Numbered from the stretch's first letter, positions 8,344 to 17,889 are shown. The stretch: 64,000 bases of DNA from Paenibacillus antri (GCF_005765165.1 NZ_VCIW01000003.1:372001-436000), one strand, 5' to 3'. The notes: a model not told the origin generated them from the sequence alone. Translations and numbers: made by a program.

Positions 8344-8883
8344 ATGGAATATGTCGTGCTAGGGTTGTTGATCTTGAAAAGTCAGACGCTTTATGAATTG
8401 AATAAGGCATTTCAGCAAGGGATCGCGTTGTTTTACAGCGCCAGCTACGGCAGCTTGCAAACGACGTTGAAAAAATCGCTGAACCAAGGGCACATCGGGT
8501 TCCATGAACAAGTGGACAACGGCCGCAACAAAAAGGTGTATTTTATTACGGAAGCGGGAACGAAGGCGTTCATGGAGTGGATGGAAGCGGAGCTCCCGAC
8601 GAGCCGATTGGAATCCGCCGCGCTCACGAAAGTATTTTTCCTGGGCTTGATCGACGGCGCGGAGAAAAGAAGGTTCATTATTCAAGAAATCATTGATAAA
8701 ATAAAATCCGTCCAAACCGATCTCCAACGTATGGACAAGCGCTTACAACAAATCCAAGCGCCCGATGCGCATTCGGATACGTTCGCCTACCAACGGAAGA
8801 CGTTGGATTACGGCATCGAGGCGCATCGATTCGCAAGACGTTGGTTCGAGGATCTGCTAGCGGAGCTGCGACAGCTCGAATAG
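8344..8883 (+). CDS. PadR family transcriptional regulator
   Basis: Regulator of 179 residues. The N-terminal winged helix begins with MEYVVLGLLILKSQTLYELN, the standard PadR opening, and continues with YGSLQTTLKKSLNQG and the wing (NGRNKKVYFITEAG). The C-terminal half is a long dimerisation helix pair (PadR C-terminal/Vir_act_alpha_C type). AAGGAG precedes ATG 8344. A MATE exporter follows after 24 bases, a classic PadR-efflux arrangement. Control probably acts through the palindrome at 8273-8298. Confidence 0.92.
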   Translation: MEYVVLGLLILKSQTLYELNKAFQQGIALFYSASYGSLQTTLKKSLNQGHIGFHEQVDNGRNKKVYFITEAGTKAFMEWMEAELPTSRLESAALTKVFFLGLIDGAEKRRFIIQEIIDKIKSVQTDLQRMDKRLQQIQAPDAHSDTFAYQRKTLDYGIEAHRFARRWFEDLLAELRQLE

Positions 8884-8907
8884 AATGCATAAGAGGAGCG
8901 AACCGCC

Positions 8908-10287
8908 ATGGCGATCGGACATTCCTTGCGTTCGATCTTGAACCGATACTTTACCGGAAATTCAATGGATTATAAGCAAACGTTCGGCATTATCCTCCCG
9001 ATTTTCGTGGATAATGCTTTTCTTGTTTTCATGAGCTTGCTCAATACCGCGATGATCGGTTCCGCAGGCGTCGCGGCGATCAGCGCGGTCAGCATGGTGG
9101 AGTCGCTCAACCTGTTTATCGTGAATCTATTTCTGGCGTTGGCCGCGGGCGGAACCGTCATCGTCGCGCAGTACAAAGGCGGCGGGCAGCACGAGATGGT
9201 GTCGAAGGCGGTCTCGCAAGCTATCTCGGTCGTTACGATCGTCTCATTATTCATTAGCGTCTCGGTCATCGTCTTTCACGTCGGGATCTTGGATTTTCTA
9301 TTCGGAGGCGCGGAAGCCGAGGTGTTCGACAATGCCCGAATTTTCTTAATCGGCAGCTGCTTGACGTTCCCGCTCCTCGGGGCGTACCAAGCGGTGACCG
9401 GCGCGTTGCGGGGCGTCGGCGCGACCAAGGTCAGCTTGTTCCTGTCGGTCATTATGAACCTTACGAATTTCGTCTTGAACATCGTATTTATCGTACTGAT
9501 GGACCTAGGGGTCGTTGGCTTGGTATTCTCCTTGATCGCGGCCAGAATCGTAGGGGTGGCCGCATCGATGTATTATTTGATCCGGCATAGTCCCAACCTT
9601 CATTTCCAATTGCGTCACCTATGGAAGCTGGATGGGGCGATCGTCAAGAAAATTATGTATATCGGCGTCCCGTTCGCCATGGAGCAGATGTTCTTCAACG
9701 GCGGAAAATTGCTGACGCAGACGTATATCGTCCAATTCGGAACGATGGCGCTGACGGTCAACGCGATCGGCAACACGATCGCGGGGGTATACCAAATCGG
9801 GGCGAACGCGTTGTCCATCGCGATCGTCACCGTCGTCGGCCAGAGCATCGGACGGAAGGATATCCAGGACGCCAGAAAATTCGTCAAATCGTTCGTCGGT
9901 CTGTCCACGATTTGGTTCGGGCTCGCGTCGGCGGTCATCTTGCCGTTCTTCCCGTATCTCGTACGACTGTTTTCCCCGCCCGAAGGCATTATCCCGACGG
10001 TCTTTACGTTAGTCGTCTTGATCGCGATCGCGCAGCCGCTGTTCTGGACGCTGAGCTTCTTATTGCCGTCGGCGTTGCGGGCAGCCGGGGATTCCAAATA
10101 CACGTCGATTACGGCGCTGCTCACGATGTGGTTGGTTCGAGTCGTGCTCGGTTACATATTGGGCGTAACGCTTGGATTCGGCATTATCGGCGTCTGGGTC
10201 GCCATGATCGTCGAATGGGGCGTTCGCGGGCTGATTTTCGTTTGGAGGTTCAAGGGGGATAAGTGGTACCGTCACGACTTGGTATAG
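8908..10287 (+). CDS. MATE family multidrug/metabolite efflux transporter
   Basis: Membrane protein of 459 residues with 12 predicted segments in two homologous halves, typical MATE/NorM length. Family features include FVDNAFLVFMSLLNTAMIG in TM1, AGGTVIVAQYKGGG at the end of TM2 and GALRGVGATK before TM6, with RAAGDSK as the matching element of the second half. GAGGAG precedes ATG 8908. It is co-transcribed with the PadR regulator, which probably controls its expression. The exported compound is unknown. Confidence 0.92.
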   Translation: MAIGHSLRSILNRYFTGNSMDYKQTFGIILPIFVDNAFLVFMSLLNTAMIGSAGVAAISAVSMVESLNLFIVNLFLALAAGGTVIVAQYKGGGQHEMVSKAVSQAISVVTIVSLFISVSVIVFHVGILDFLFGGAEAEVFDNARIFLIGSCLTFPLLGAYQAVTGALRGVGATKVSLFLSVIMNLTNFVLNIVFIVLMDLGVVGLVFSLIAARIVGVAASMYYLIRHSPNLHFQLRHLWKLDGAIVKKIMYIGVPFAMEQMFFNGGKLLTQTYIVQFGTMALTVNAIGNTIAGVYQIGANALSIAIVTVVGQSIGRKDIQDARKFVKSFVGLSTIWFGLASAVILPFFPYLVRLFSPPEGIIPTVFTLVVLIAIAQPLFWTLSFLLPSALRAAGDSKYTSITALLTMWLVRVVLGYILGVTLGFGIIGVWVAMIVEWGVRGLIFVWRFKGDKWYRHDLV

Positions 10288-10321
10288 AACCTGTTCGGAA
10301 TAGGAGAAATCAATTCACGTG

Positions 10322-10468
10322 ATGACGACGCCGATCGTATCCAGCAAGCTGTATATTCCTGCGCCGCGCGCGAACGCGGCGTCCCGCCCTCGGCTGTTGG
10401 AACGCTTTGAACGAGCTCGATTCCGATCGGTCCGTATCGATCAAGGCTCCGGGTCCGCGTTCCTATGA
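10322..10468 (+). pseudogene. Remnant of a MalT-like LuxR-family regulator (N-terminus only)
   Basis: A 48-codon open frame (GTG 10319 or ATG 10322 to TGA 10468) after an AGGAG at 10302-10306. Its first 30 residues contain SSKLYIPAPR and RPRLLERF, the hallmark opening of large MalT-type ATP-dependent LuxR activators (KLYIPPPR...RPRLLERL). The Walker A motif and the roughly 800 residues that should follow are absent. The sequence loses similarity after RFER, and the stop falls inside the convergent DUF3189 gene. I read this as a decayed or deleted activator; a small functional peptide cannot be excluded. The rest of the 10288-10462 gap holds nothing else. Confidence 0.55.
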
Positions 10469-10969
10469 TGACCGCTTATTATCTAAGACGATCAACTGGG
10501 AAGAGGATTGTTTGGCGACGGATTTCGTATGATCCACCAGGTTGACAATATCGCGGTAGGCAATCTTAGCCCCGTAGAGTAACAAGGGGACGCCGATCGC
10601 GTCGATTTTCAACCAACGAGACAGCATCCCTCCGAGGGTCATGGGGAGCGGTACCGTCGGAGAAGTGTTTGATAGGACGATCTTCTCGTGCAACCGGTTT
10701 TCCTCCATCAACATCGACAACAAATTCACAACCCCCGGAATTAAGATCTTGGACCTGCCCCGCCCCATGGTGTATACCGGGTTCCCTTCGTCGTCGATTC
10801 CGTGAAAGAACAGTTTCCCGCGATCCGCATACACAAGCTCGTTGAAGTTATGCGTCGTCAGGATTTCATGTCTGGTCGGCGCTCGCGTCGGAGTTAGCTT
10901 CTTCAGATGATACGCCGCGGCCATCACGGTCGTATGGGTACCGCCAAAGTCATTATAGATGTATATCAC
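10463..10969 (-). CDS. DUF3189 family protein
   Basis: Protein of 168 residues opening with MIYIYNDFGGTHTTVMAAAYHL in pattern, the signature start of DUF3189 proteins of spore-forming Firmicutes, with HEIL and HGIDDEGNPVYTMGRG further in. The function of the family is unknown. The start is GTG 10969, with AAGGGG 8 bases upstream and the best fit to the family start; an upstream ATG at 10993 would add eight residues and has no clear ribosome binding site. The last bases overlap the LuxR remnant. It is probably a single gene and lies just downstream of the TetR at 11054. Confidence 0.82.
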   Translation of the reverse strand: MIYIYNDFGGTHTTVMAAAYHLKKLTPTRAPTRHEILTTHNFNELVYADRGKLFFHGIDDEGNPVYTMGRGRSKILIPGVVNLLSMLMEENRLHEKIVLSNTSPTVPLPMTLGGMLSRWLKIDAIGVPLLLYGAKIAYRDIVNLVDHTKSVAKQSSSQLIVLDNKRSS

Positions 10970-11053
10970 GAAAACCGCCCCTTCGGTTGGCATCCTGTGT
11001 AATCGCTGCGATTCCCCGTCTTGTTCATCCCGTAACCAAAAAATTCTTGAGTA

Positions 11054-11710
11054 TTATTTTCTTTCTTCGCTCCGCCCATACCCTCGACGACGAAGTTCGG
11101 TTTCGGTTATTGCATCTTCGCCGCCGGCAAGCCTCGGTTTCCCGATTAATCCGTAGTAGAAAAGACGATCGATATCTTGAAGCATCGCGGGGCTCGAATG
11201 CGCCATAAATTCCGGTCGAGCAAGCGCTTCTTTAAACATTTGAATATAAAACAATACCGCTTCTATCGAAAGATTCGGGTCGATACAGCCTTCTTGCTTG
11301 CCGATTTGGATCAATTTTCTGAAAAAAGGAATCGTCCGCTCCTCGTAAAACGCTTCGATATACTCGCGAACCGCCGGTTCGCCGCCGAGTTGAACAAGAT
11401 CCATGCTCACTCGTTCCGCCAATTCGCCCCGACCGCGTAAAAAAAGTTCCATTTTTTCTTGGAAAGGGATCGCTCTCTCTAACATTTCCTCATACTTGTT
11501 CATGGATTGATTCATAAGATCGATCAGCGTCATTCGGACGAGCTCTTCCTTGCTGCCGAAATAATTGTAAATGGATACGGGAGATACGTTAGCCAGCTTG
11601 GCGATTTCCGCGATACTCGTTTTTTCGATCCCGTATTTGCTGATCAAGTCGATGGTTGCCCTCATAATTTGCTCTTTCTTCTTTTCCGTACGCAATTGAT
11701 AACCGTTCAT
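11054..11710 (-). CDS. TetR/AcrR family regulator divergent from P450
   Basis: Repressor of 218 residues: HTH near residues 10-55 (IMRATIDLISKYGIEKTSIAEIA, VSPVSIYNYFGSKEEL in pattern) and a helical C-domain ending in a basic tail (RRRGYGRSEERK). It is transcribed away from the cytochrome P450 gene across 147 bases that contain a matched promoter and operator pair (see 11731-11840). Control of itself and of the P450 is inferred from this layout. The C-domain is of the TetR_C type common in Bacillales; the inducer may be the P450 substrate. Confidence 0.9.
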   Translation of the reverse strand: MNGYQLRTEKKKEQIMRATIDLISKYGIEKTSIAEIAKLANVSPVSIYNYFGSKEELVRMTLIDLMNQSMNKYEEMLERAIPFQEKMELFLRGRGELAERVSMDLVQLGGEPAVREYIEAFYEERTIPFFRKLIQIGKQEGCIDPNLSIEAVLFYIQMFKEALARPEFMAHSSPAMLQDIDRLFYYGLIGKPRLAGGEDAITETELRRRGYGRSEERK

Positions 11711-11730
11711 ATCCGCTCACCCCAAGAAGT

Positions 11731-11759
11731 ACTATACCGAATGTTTTGTAACGTTTCAA
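11731..11759 (-). promoter_or_regulatory. TetR promoter with operator in its spacer
   Basis: Leftward promoter: -35 TTGAAA (11759-11754), 17-base spacer, -10 TATAGT (11736-11731). The spacer 11741-11753 is the 13-base element ATGTTTTGTAACG. An inverted copy with one change lies at 11828-11840 in front of the P450 gene. Occupying the spacer would shut off the promoter, which fits autorepression. Confidence 0.7.
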
Positions 11760-11780
11760 TTCAACTATTACAAAATTATG

Positions 11781-11809
11781 TTGCGATCAGCCAATCTCAG
11801 TCTTATTAT
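11781..11809 (+). promoter_or_regulatory. Promoter of the P450 gene
   Basis: -35 TTGCGA (11781-11786), 17-base spacer, -10 TATTAT (11804-11809). Transcription would start near 11816, placing the second operator copy (11828-11840) about 12-25 bases into the transcript, suited to roadblock repression. Confidence 0.6.
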
Positions 11810-11827
11810 GAATTTAATGAACTATTT

Positions 11828-11840
11828 CATTACAAAACAT
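11828..11840. promoter_or_regulatory. Second copy of the TetR operator element
   Basis: CATTACAAAACAT is the reverse complement, with one mismatch, of the element at 11741-11753. It lies between the P450 promoter and its ribosome binding site (AAAAAGG, 11841-11847). Confidence 0.6.
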
Positions 11841-11857
11841 AAAAAGGATGTGTGCTC

Positions 11858-13231
11858 ATGAACCGAATACCTGGTCCCCGTTCCATCGCAGGCTGGAGAT
11901 GGAACATGTTCCGTTTCTTCCGGAATCCGTTCGCCTTTCAGCGGTGGCTGTATGAAACGTACGGCACGCTCTCCGCCCTGGGCCAAGGCGACAAGCCTTC
12001 GACGGTTTTCGCTTTCGGTCCCGAGATGAATCGTCAAATCTTGACGAATCCGGATTTTTTCGAGGTCAGTACGGCATTGGTCAAGGTTCCTAAAGACACA
12101 AGAATGGGTGAATTGTTTTACAACAACCTAGTGCTCATGTCCGGCGAAAAACATAGACGGCATCGTCGTCTGATGCAGCCGGCTTTCCAACAGGATCAAA
12201 TTAGACAGTACGGCCGCGATATGGCGACGATAACGGGAAGGCTGGCCGACGAATGGGAGGGAAGGACGGAAATCGACTTGAACGTCGAGATGAAAAAGCT
12301 GACGCAGCGAATCGCCGTGAAGACGCTGTTCGGCGTGCAGGACGAGGAAGGTATGGATCGGATGGGATCGCTGATCGACCGAATGACGCGGTCTCTCTTG
12401 CTTGTCACGCTCGCGCCCGTCGATATTCCTTTCACTCCTTATCATCGCGCGTTGCGGATTGCGGAGAAACTCCATGCGCGGATTCGTTCCATGATTCATG
12501 ACAAACGGCGCGATCCGGATGAAACCGATGTACTTGCCGCTCTAATTCGAGCGCATGACGAGGATGACGCGACATTAACGGACGAAGAGCTGATCGGGCA
12601 TACGTTCTCGCTGTATGTCGCCGGGCACGAAACGACGGCCAACGCCTTGACTTGGGCGCTTTTTCTGCTCGTTCAGCACCCGGATACCTATGCTAGCGTT
12701 ATGGAGGAGTTGAATGCCGTGCTGAGCGGCAGTCCGCCGACGTTGGAACAGTTGAGCGAACTACCGCTCCTTGACGGCGTGGTCAAAGAGAGCTTGCGTC
12801 TGCTGCCGCCGGCCGGAATCGGTACCCGGGTCACCGCCGCTCCCTGCGAACTGGACGGATATTTTCTTCCGGAGCGTACGAACGTCTTTTTTAGTCAGCT
12901 CATCACCCATCGGCTGCCGGAACTGTACGAAGAGCCGGACCGGTTCAAGCCGCGGCGATGGGAGACGATCAAACCGTCCGCGTTCGAATATTTGCCGTTC
13001 AGCGCGGGACCGCACATGTGTATCGGTTGGCATTTCGCCATGCAGGAGCTCAAGATCGTCCTTGCCGTCCTGCTTCAGCGGTACCGGTTCTCGGTCGTCC
13101 GCGACGCTAGAATCAGTCCGAATCTGATGATGCGGCCCGTTCGCGGTATGCCGATGCGCATCGGCCGGCACGACGGAAGGTTCGAACGGGTAACGGTGCG
13201 CGGCTCCATCCATCAAATGATCGAATTTTAA
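11858..13231 (+). CDS. Cytochrome P450 monooxygenase
   Basis: Soluble bacterial P450 of 457 residues. The I-helix oxygen-activation motif is AGHETT, the K-helix ExxR is ESLR, and the haem loop is [14 protein letters not shown] with Cys388 as thiolate ligand. The N-terminus ([12 protein letters not shown]) has a proline hinge but no membrane anchor. ATG 11858 is 10 bases after AAAAGG; GTG 11852 is too close. No ferredoxin or reductase gene lies nearby, so redox partners must come from elsewhere. Expression is probably controlled by the divergent TetR. It resembles the long-chain (CYP102-haem-domain or CYP110-like) group more than short camphor-type enzymes; substrate unknown. Confidence 0.94.
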   Translation: MNRIPGPRSIAGWRWNMFRFFRNPFAFQRWLYETYGTLSALGQGDKPSTVFAFGPEMNRQILTNPDFFEVSTALVKVPKDTRMGELFYNNLVLMSGEKHRRHRRLMQPAFQQDQIRQYGRDMATITGRLADEWEGRTEIDLNVEMKKLTQRIAVKTLFGVQDEEGMDRMGSLIDRMTRSLLLVTLAPVDIPFTPYHRALRIAEKLHARIRSMIHDKRRDPDETDVLAALIRAHDEDDATLTDEELIGHTFSLYVAGHETTANALTWALFLLVQHPDTYASVMEELNAVLSGSPPTLEQLSELPLLDGVVKESLRLLPPAGIGTRVTAAPCELDGYFLPERTNVFFSQLITHRLPELYEEPDRFKPRRWETIKPSAFEYLPFSAGPHMCIGWHFAMQELKIVLAVLLQRYRFSVVRDARISPNLMMRPVRGMPMRIGRHDGRFERVTVRGSIHQMIEF

Positions 13232-13338
13232 GCAGCCGCGACGTCACGGTTGGGATTAGGGTTTCTCGCCATTTTAGGGTAAAATCAATGAAAGATTTTA
13301 CCATCGAAATCAAACTTTGCACAAGGAAGCGGTGCCCT

Positions 13339-15393
13339 ATGACCACCAACAAGAAACCCAATCGATTAGCTCAAGAAAAGTCGCCGTATTTGCTGCAGCA
13401 CGCTTACAATCCGGTCGACTGGTTTGCTTGGTCGGACGAAGCTTTCGAGAAGGCGAAACGAGAAAAAAAGCCCATTTTCTTATCCATCGGTTATTCGACC
13501 TGCCATTGGTGCCACGTCATGGAGCGCGAGTCGTTCGAGGACGACGAGGCGGCGGGGCTGCTGAACCGCGAATTCGTCTCGATCAAGGTGGACCGCGAAG
13601 AGCGTCCCGACGTGGACAATCTCTACATGACCGTCTGCCAGGCGATGACCGGGCAAGGCGGCTGGCCGCTGACGATCGTCATGACGCCGGACAAGAAGCC
13701 CTTCTTCGCGGGCACGTATTTCCCGAAGCGCAAGCGATTCGGCCGTAACGGCTTGATCGACGTCCTGGAGCAAATCGCGGGGAAGTGGAAGGAAAACGCG
13801 CAGCTCGTCATCGACGCCGGGGAGACGGTCGCCGATCAGACGGCTCGTCGCATGATCTCCAACTTGAAAGGCGAGGTCACGGAATCGTTGCTGGACGAAT
13901 CGTTCGTCATGTTCAAGCAGCTGTACGACGGCGAGTACGGCGGCTTCGGCGAGGCGCCGAAATTTCCGACGCCGCATAACCTGATGTACTTGCTGCGGTA
14001 TTACGCTTCGACCGGGGAGGACGACGCGCTGCAGATGGCCGAGAAGACGCTCGACGCCATGTATCGCGGCGGCCTGTTCGACCATATCGGGTTCGGCTTC
14101 GCGCGATATTCGACCGACCGGGAATGGCTCGTGCCGCACTTCGAGAAGATGCTGTACGACAACGCGCTGCTCGGCATGGCGTACACGGAAGCGTACCAGC
14201 TGACCGGCAAAGCGAAATACCGAGAAATCGCGGAGCTCGTATACGCATACGTCCTGCGGGATATGAAAGAGCCGGACGGAGGATTCTACTCCGCGGAAGA
14301 CGCCGATGCCGAAGGGGAAGAGGGCAAGTTTACGGTTTGGACCCCTGAAGAGGTGCGCGAAGCGTTAGGCGCGGAGGACGGCGAGTGGTTCTGCGATGTC
14401 TACGGCATTACCGCGGAAGGCAACTTCGAAGGGCGCAGCATTCCGAATTTGCTGCATGGATCGCTCGAATCGCAAGCGGCGCGGAGCGGGACGGAGGAGA
14501 CGGCGTTCGTCGATCGAGCCGATCGGCTTCGCCACAAGCTGTTCCTCCGCCGCGAGGAGCGCGTCCATCCGGGGAAGGACGATAAGGTGCTGACGTCGTG
14601 GAACGGCTTGATGATCGCGTCGCTCGCGAAGGCGGCCGCCGCCTTCGACCGGCCGGAGTATGCCGAAGCGGCGACGTCGGCGGTCCGCTTCGTTCTGGAG
14701 AAGCTGCGAACGCCCGAAGGCCGGCTGCTCGCGCGCTACCGCGACGGAGATTCCGCGTTCCCGGGATATATCGACGATTATGCGTTCCTGACCTGGGGGC
14801 TGATCGAGCTGTACCAGGCGACGTTCGAGCCCGAGCTGCTGCGCTTCGCGACGGAGCTGACGCAGGACGCCGTCCGGTTGTTCTGGGACGAGGAGGGCGG
14901 AGGCTTTTATTTCTACGGCTCCGATGCGGAGCAGCTGTTCACGCGAATGAAAGAGGTGTACGACGGCGCGATTCCCGCGGGCAATTCGGTGATGGCGAAC
15001 AACCTGCTGCGCTTGGCGCGGCTGACGGGGGAGCAGCGGCTGACCGGATATGCGGAGCGTATCTTCGCGGCGTTCGCAGGGGCGGCGAAGCAGTACCCGA
15101 CGGGACATTCGATGATGCTCATGGGATTGTCGCTCGCGTACGGCAAGCCGCAGGAGATCGTCATCGCAGGGACGAGAGGGGATGCCGAGACGGAGGCGAT
15201 GCTTCGAGCGGCGCGATCGGCGTTCCTGCCGCATGCGGTCGTGCTGCTGCGGGACGAAGCGCTCCCGCATCTCGCCGACAAGACGCCGGTGAACGGCGCC
15301 GCCGCCGCGTACGTATGCGAAAATTACGCATGCCAAGCGCCGGTAACGTCGGCGGAAGCGTTGAAGGCGGCGCTGAAGCCGAAAGAAGAATAA
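13339..15393 (+). CDS. YyaL/DUF255 thioredoxin-domain and six-hairpin protein
   Basis: Protein of 684 residues. Residues 1-165 form the DUF255 thioredoxin-like domain, starting [15 protein letters not shown] and carrying the redox-type motif CHWC (Cys55, Cys58). The rest is an (alpha/alpha)6 barrel resembling N-acylglucosamine epimerases and six-hairpin glycosidases ([43 protein letters not shown]). It is the bacterial counterpart of SPATA20 and B. subtilis YyaL; the biochemical function is unresolved. ATG 13339 follows AAGGAAG by 9 bases; the ATG at 13288 lacks a site. Single gene, closed by the terminator at 15400. Confidence 0.93.
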   Translation: MTTNKKPNRLAQEKSPYLLQHAYNPVDWFAWSDEAFEKAKREKKPIFLSIGYSTCHWCHVMERESFEDDEAAGLLNREFVSIKVDREERPDVDNLYMTVCQAMTGQGGWPLTIVMTPDKKPFFAGTYFPKRKRFGRNGLIDVLEQIAGKWKENAQLVIDAGETVADQTARRMISNLKGEVTESLLDESFVMFKQLYDGEYGGFGEAPKFPTPHNLMYLLRYYASTGEDDALQMAEKTLDAMYRGGLFDHIGFGFARYSTDREWLVPHFEKMLYDNALLGMAYTEAYQLTGKAKYREIAELVYAYVLRDMKEPDGGFYSAEDADAEGEEGKFTVWTPEEVREALGAEDGEWFCDVYGITAEGNFEGRSIPNLLHGSLESQAARSGTEETAFVDRADRLRHKLFLRREERVHPGKDDKVLTSWNGLMIASLAKAAAAFDRPEYAEAATSAVRFVLEKLRTPEGRLLARYRDGDSAFPGYIDDYAFLTWGLIELYQATFEPELLRFATELTQDAVRLFWDEEGGGFYFYGSDAEQLFTRMKEVYDGAIPAGNSVMANNLLRLARLTGEQRLTGYAERIFAAFAGAAKQYPTGHSMMLMGLSLAYGKPQEIVIAGTRGDAETEAMLRAARSAFLPHAVVLLRDEALPHLADKTPVNGAAAAYVCENYACQAPVTSAEALKAALKPKEE

Positions 15394-15399
15394 ATCGAG

Positions 15400-15427
15400 A
15401 ACGTCGATCCCTGCGGGTCGGCGTTTT
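15400..15427 (+). terminator. Terminator after the yyaL-like gene
   Basis: Stem AACGTCGA(T)CCC / GGGTCGGCGTT with a single bulged T and a 3-base loop, followed by TTTT. About 11 bp are paired, including one G-T pair. Confidence 0.7.
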
Positions 15428-15568
15428 TGGTTTGCCGGGGAAGCGCTGCCTTTTGCGTGGATCCCGCAATTCTTTGCGGAAGGATCTTCCTTATTTGCGC
15501 GTTGCGGCGGCTACGCCGGTGATAGGATGAGGTCAAGACGAACGAATCCTATCTATCGGGAGGAACAC

Positions 15569-16048
15569 ATGAACATTCAATTTCTGCAATGGGGTATGCT
15601 TTCCTTTATGATCGGCCTAATCTTATCGCTTCCGCTCGCGGCGGTGCATTATCAGAGCTCTCCGTCGTGGACGAACATCTTCACGAACCCCCGGAAGCTG
15701 AAATCGGCGCATCTGGATTTCTTCACGCAAGCGTTCGCCGCCACGTTCGCGTACGTGCTGGAATTCGCTTCGGGAACGCAATTTCCCGCTTACGTCGCGA
15801 TCCCGCTTATTTTCGGAACGATCTGCAATCCGCTTCTGCTTCTGCTCGAAGCGACGCCGCTTCCCCGATCGGGCTTCGGAGCGATCTTGTACAAATCGCT
15901 TCGAGCGACAAGCCCGCTCGCCTTGTTGTTCGCTTGGTTCGCCATCGCTTGGATGGTCTTGCCTACTTCGCTGATCCTCTTTCTTGCGCTCTTTACCCTC
16001 ATCGGCGTACTGCTCATACTTACCTACAAAGGGCGGAAGAAGGAGTAA
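15569..16048 (+). CDS. Four-helix membrane protein (hydroxylaminobenzene-mutase-like pattern)
   Basis: Protein of 159 residues with four hydrophobic segments (about 8-25, 48-70, 75-95 and 115-152). The loop NPRKLKSAHLDFFTQA and the following NPLLLLLEA recall the NPR...AHLEG pattern of small hydroxylaminobenzene-mutase-like membrane proteins, but this is only a pattern resemblance. GGGAGG precedes ATG 15569; the ATG at 15527 has no ribosome binding site. It ends 6 bases before the SDR gene, so the two are co-transcribed and may act on the same small molecule. Confidence 0.72.
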   Translation: MNIQFLQWGMLSFMIGLILSLPLAAVHYQSSPSWTNIFTNPRKLKSAHLDFFTQAFAATFAYVLEFASGTQFPAYVAIPLIFGTICNPLLLLLEATPLPRSGFGAILYKSLRATSPLALLFAWFAIAWMVLPTSLILFLALFTLIGVLLILTYKGRKKE

Positions 16049-16054
16049 CCGAAT

Positions 16055-16837
16055 ATGAAACACCGCAATGTGCTGATCACGGGAGCGAGCGGCGGGATCG
16101 GATACGAGCTAGCCAAACGATTCGCCGCGAACCAATGTAATCTAATTCTAGTTGCCAGAGATCGGGCGAGATTGGAGGAAATCCGTTCCGAACTGACCGC
16201 GCCGGAAGTCGACATTACGATCATCGAGAAGGATTTGACGGAGCCGATGTCCGCTTCGGAGGTGTACGAAGAAACGGCAAGGAGAAACATCCGGGTTCAT
16301 GTGCTTGTCAACAATGCGGGCATCGGATGGTACGGACCTTTCCGCGAGAGCCCTTTGCGGCAGCAGCTTCGCATGATCCGGCTCAACGCGACGGCCGTAA
16401 CGGAATTAACGTATTTGTACGTCAATGATATGATCGAGGATCGATACGGAAGGATATTGAACATCGCTTCCATATCCTCTTTCCTCCCCACGCCGATGAT
16501 GAGCGTATACGCTGCGACGAAGGCTTACGTGTCTTCTTTCTCCGAAGCCTTGAACAGCGAGCTCAGGAATCAAGGGGACATCTCGGTTACGGCGTTATGC
16601 CCCGGATTTACGAAGACGAATTTTTTGGAAAAGGCGAACCTGCAACCGATGGAAGCCTTGTTGGGCAACATCGCTTTGGATCCTGCCGTCGTTGCGCGGG
16701 ACGGATACCGGGCGCTTCTGGGAAAGAAGGCGATTCGGATCAGCGGCGGACTGAACAAATTTCTTTACGCAATGATTCGAGCGCTGCCGAGGAGCTGGAT
16801 GCGAACGTCGGCGGCTCTCGTTTTCAAGAAACCTTAA
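16055..16837 (+). CDS. Short-chain dehydrogenase/reductase (classical SDR)
   Basis: NAD(P)H oxidoreductase of 260 residues. Cofactor motif TGASGGIGYELA (TGxxxGxG), NNAG at about residue 87, the catalytic Ser in IASISSF and YAATK as the YxxxK motif. The basic residue expected for NADPH preference appears as ARDRARL after beta 2. It resembles DltE/YqjQ-type SDRs of Bacillales. Second gene of an operon with the membrane protein at 15569. No hairpin follows it. Confidence 0.93.
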   Translation: MKHRNVLITGASGGIGYELAKRFAANQCNLILVARDRARLEEIRSELTAPEVDITIIEKDLTEPMSASEVYEETARRNIRVHVLVNNAGIGWYGPFRESPLRQQLRMIRLNATAVTELTYLYVNDMIEDRYGRILNIASISSFLPTPMMSVYAATKAYVSSFSEALNSELRNQGDISVTALCPGFTKTNFLEKANLQPMEALLGNIALDPAVVARDGYRALLGKKAIRISGGLNKFLYAMIRALPRSWMRTSAALVFKKP

Positions 16838-16941
16838 GAAAATATTTAGAAATTCTTCAGCTTATCTTATCGGAAGCGAACGCCGCGTTGTATATGATGA
16901 AGGAATAGCAAGCGTTGGCGAACCGATAAGGAGGAAGTTTC

Positions 16942-17850
16942 TTGAATCGCAAGGGCAGGCGTCTCGCGGCGCTCGTGACGGCGGCGGTCGCGTTGGCGGT
17001 CGTCGGCACGGAGGATCTCGATGCGAAGGTCGCGAGAATGATGGATGAGGCGAAGGAAAGATTCGCGGGGAAGACGGCGCCCTCGATCGCGATCGAAGGC
17101 AGCGCCGCGACGGTCGTCGACGCGAACAGCGGCGTCGCATTGTTTTCGAAGCAGGCGCATCGACGGATGTACCCCGCCAGCACGACGAAGATCATGACCG
17201 CCCTGCTCGCGCTCAAATACGGCGAGCTGGACGAAACGATCGTCGTCGGAGAAGAGGCGCGGCCGGAGGCGCCGGACGAAAGCACGGCCGGGCTGACGGA
17301 GGGACAAGCGTTGACGCTTCGCGACGCGTTATCCGGCTTGATGCTGCCGTCCGGGAACGATGCGGCAAGAGTCGTAGCGCGATACATCGTCGAGAAGACG
17401 GAGGGGGGGCCCGTCCCGAATTGGAACGAGCGATTCGCGGCGCTGATGAATGCGGAGGCGGAACGGCTCGGCGCACGCGATACGCATTTCGCGAACCCGC
17501 ACGGTCTGCACGACCCCGATCATTATTCGACGGCGAGCGACTTGGCGCTGATCGCAAGGGAGGCGATGAACGATCCGGCGTTCCGGGACATCGTCGCCGC
17601 GAAGTCCTACCGAAGCGAGGCGGGGGACGCGTGGTTCGGCAATCGAAACAAGCTGTTGGACGAGGAGGGGGAGTTTTATCTCCAAGGCGCGAACGGAGTC
17701 AAGACGGGTTTCACGTCCGACGCGGGGTACTGCCTCGTCGCCTCCGCCGAGCGCGACGGAAGGCTATTGATCTCTGTCGTGCTTCAATCGACGGAAACCG
17801 ACGTATGGACGGACACCCTTCGATTGATGGCTCATGGATTTTCCACGTAA
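16942..17850 (+). CDS. Short D-alanyl-D-alanine carboxypeptidase (S11 family)
   Basis: Penicillin-binding DD-carboxypeptidase that trims the terminal D-Ala of peptidoglycan stem peptides. The three active-site motifs are present: SxxK as STTK (Ser80, Lys83, within MYPASTTKIMTALL), SGN (MLPSGNDAA) and KTG (GVKTGFTSDAGYCL). At 302 residues it is shorter than DacA/DacF (about 390-440): the C-terminal PBP5_C domain and the membrane-anchoring helix are missing. It has only a hydrophobic N-terminus, so it may be secreted. The start is TTG 16942, 7 bases after AAGGAGG. It is a single gene ending in a bidirectional terminator. Confidence 0.92.
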   Translation: MNRKGRRLAALVTAAVALAVVGTEDLDAKVARMMDEAKERFAGKTAPSIAIEGSAATVVDANSGVALFSKQAHRRMYPASTTKIMTALLALKYGELDETIVVGEEARPEAPDESTAGLTEGQALTLRDALSGLMLPSGNDAARVVARYIVEKTEGGPVPNWNERFAALMNAEAERLGARDTHFANPHGLHDPDHYSTASDLALIAREAMNDPAFRDIVAAKSYRSEAGDAWFGNRNKLLDEEGEFYLQGANGVKTGFTSDAGYCLVASAERDGRLLISVVLQSTETDVWTDTLRLMAHGFST

Positions 17851-17851
17851 A

Positions 17852-17889
17852 AAAACCGCTTCCCGCGTAAAAATCCGGGAAGCGGTTTT
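17852..17889. terminator. Bidirectional terminator between convergent genes
   Basis: A 13-bp stem AAAACCGCTTCCC / GGGAAGCGGTTTT with a 12-base A-rich loop and T or A runs on both sides. It serves the carboxypeptidase gene rightward and the GH18 gene leftward. Confidence 0.88.
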
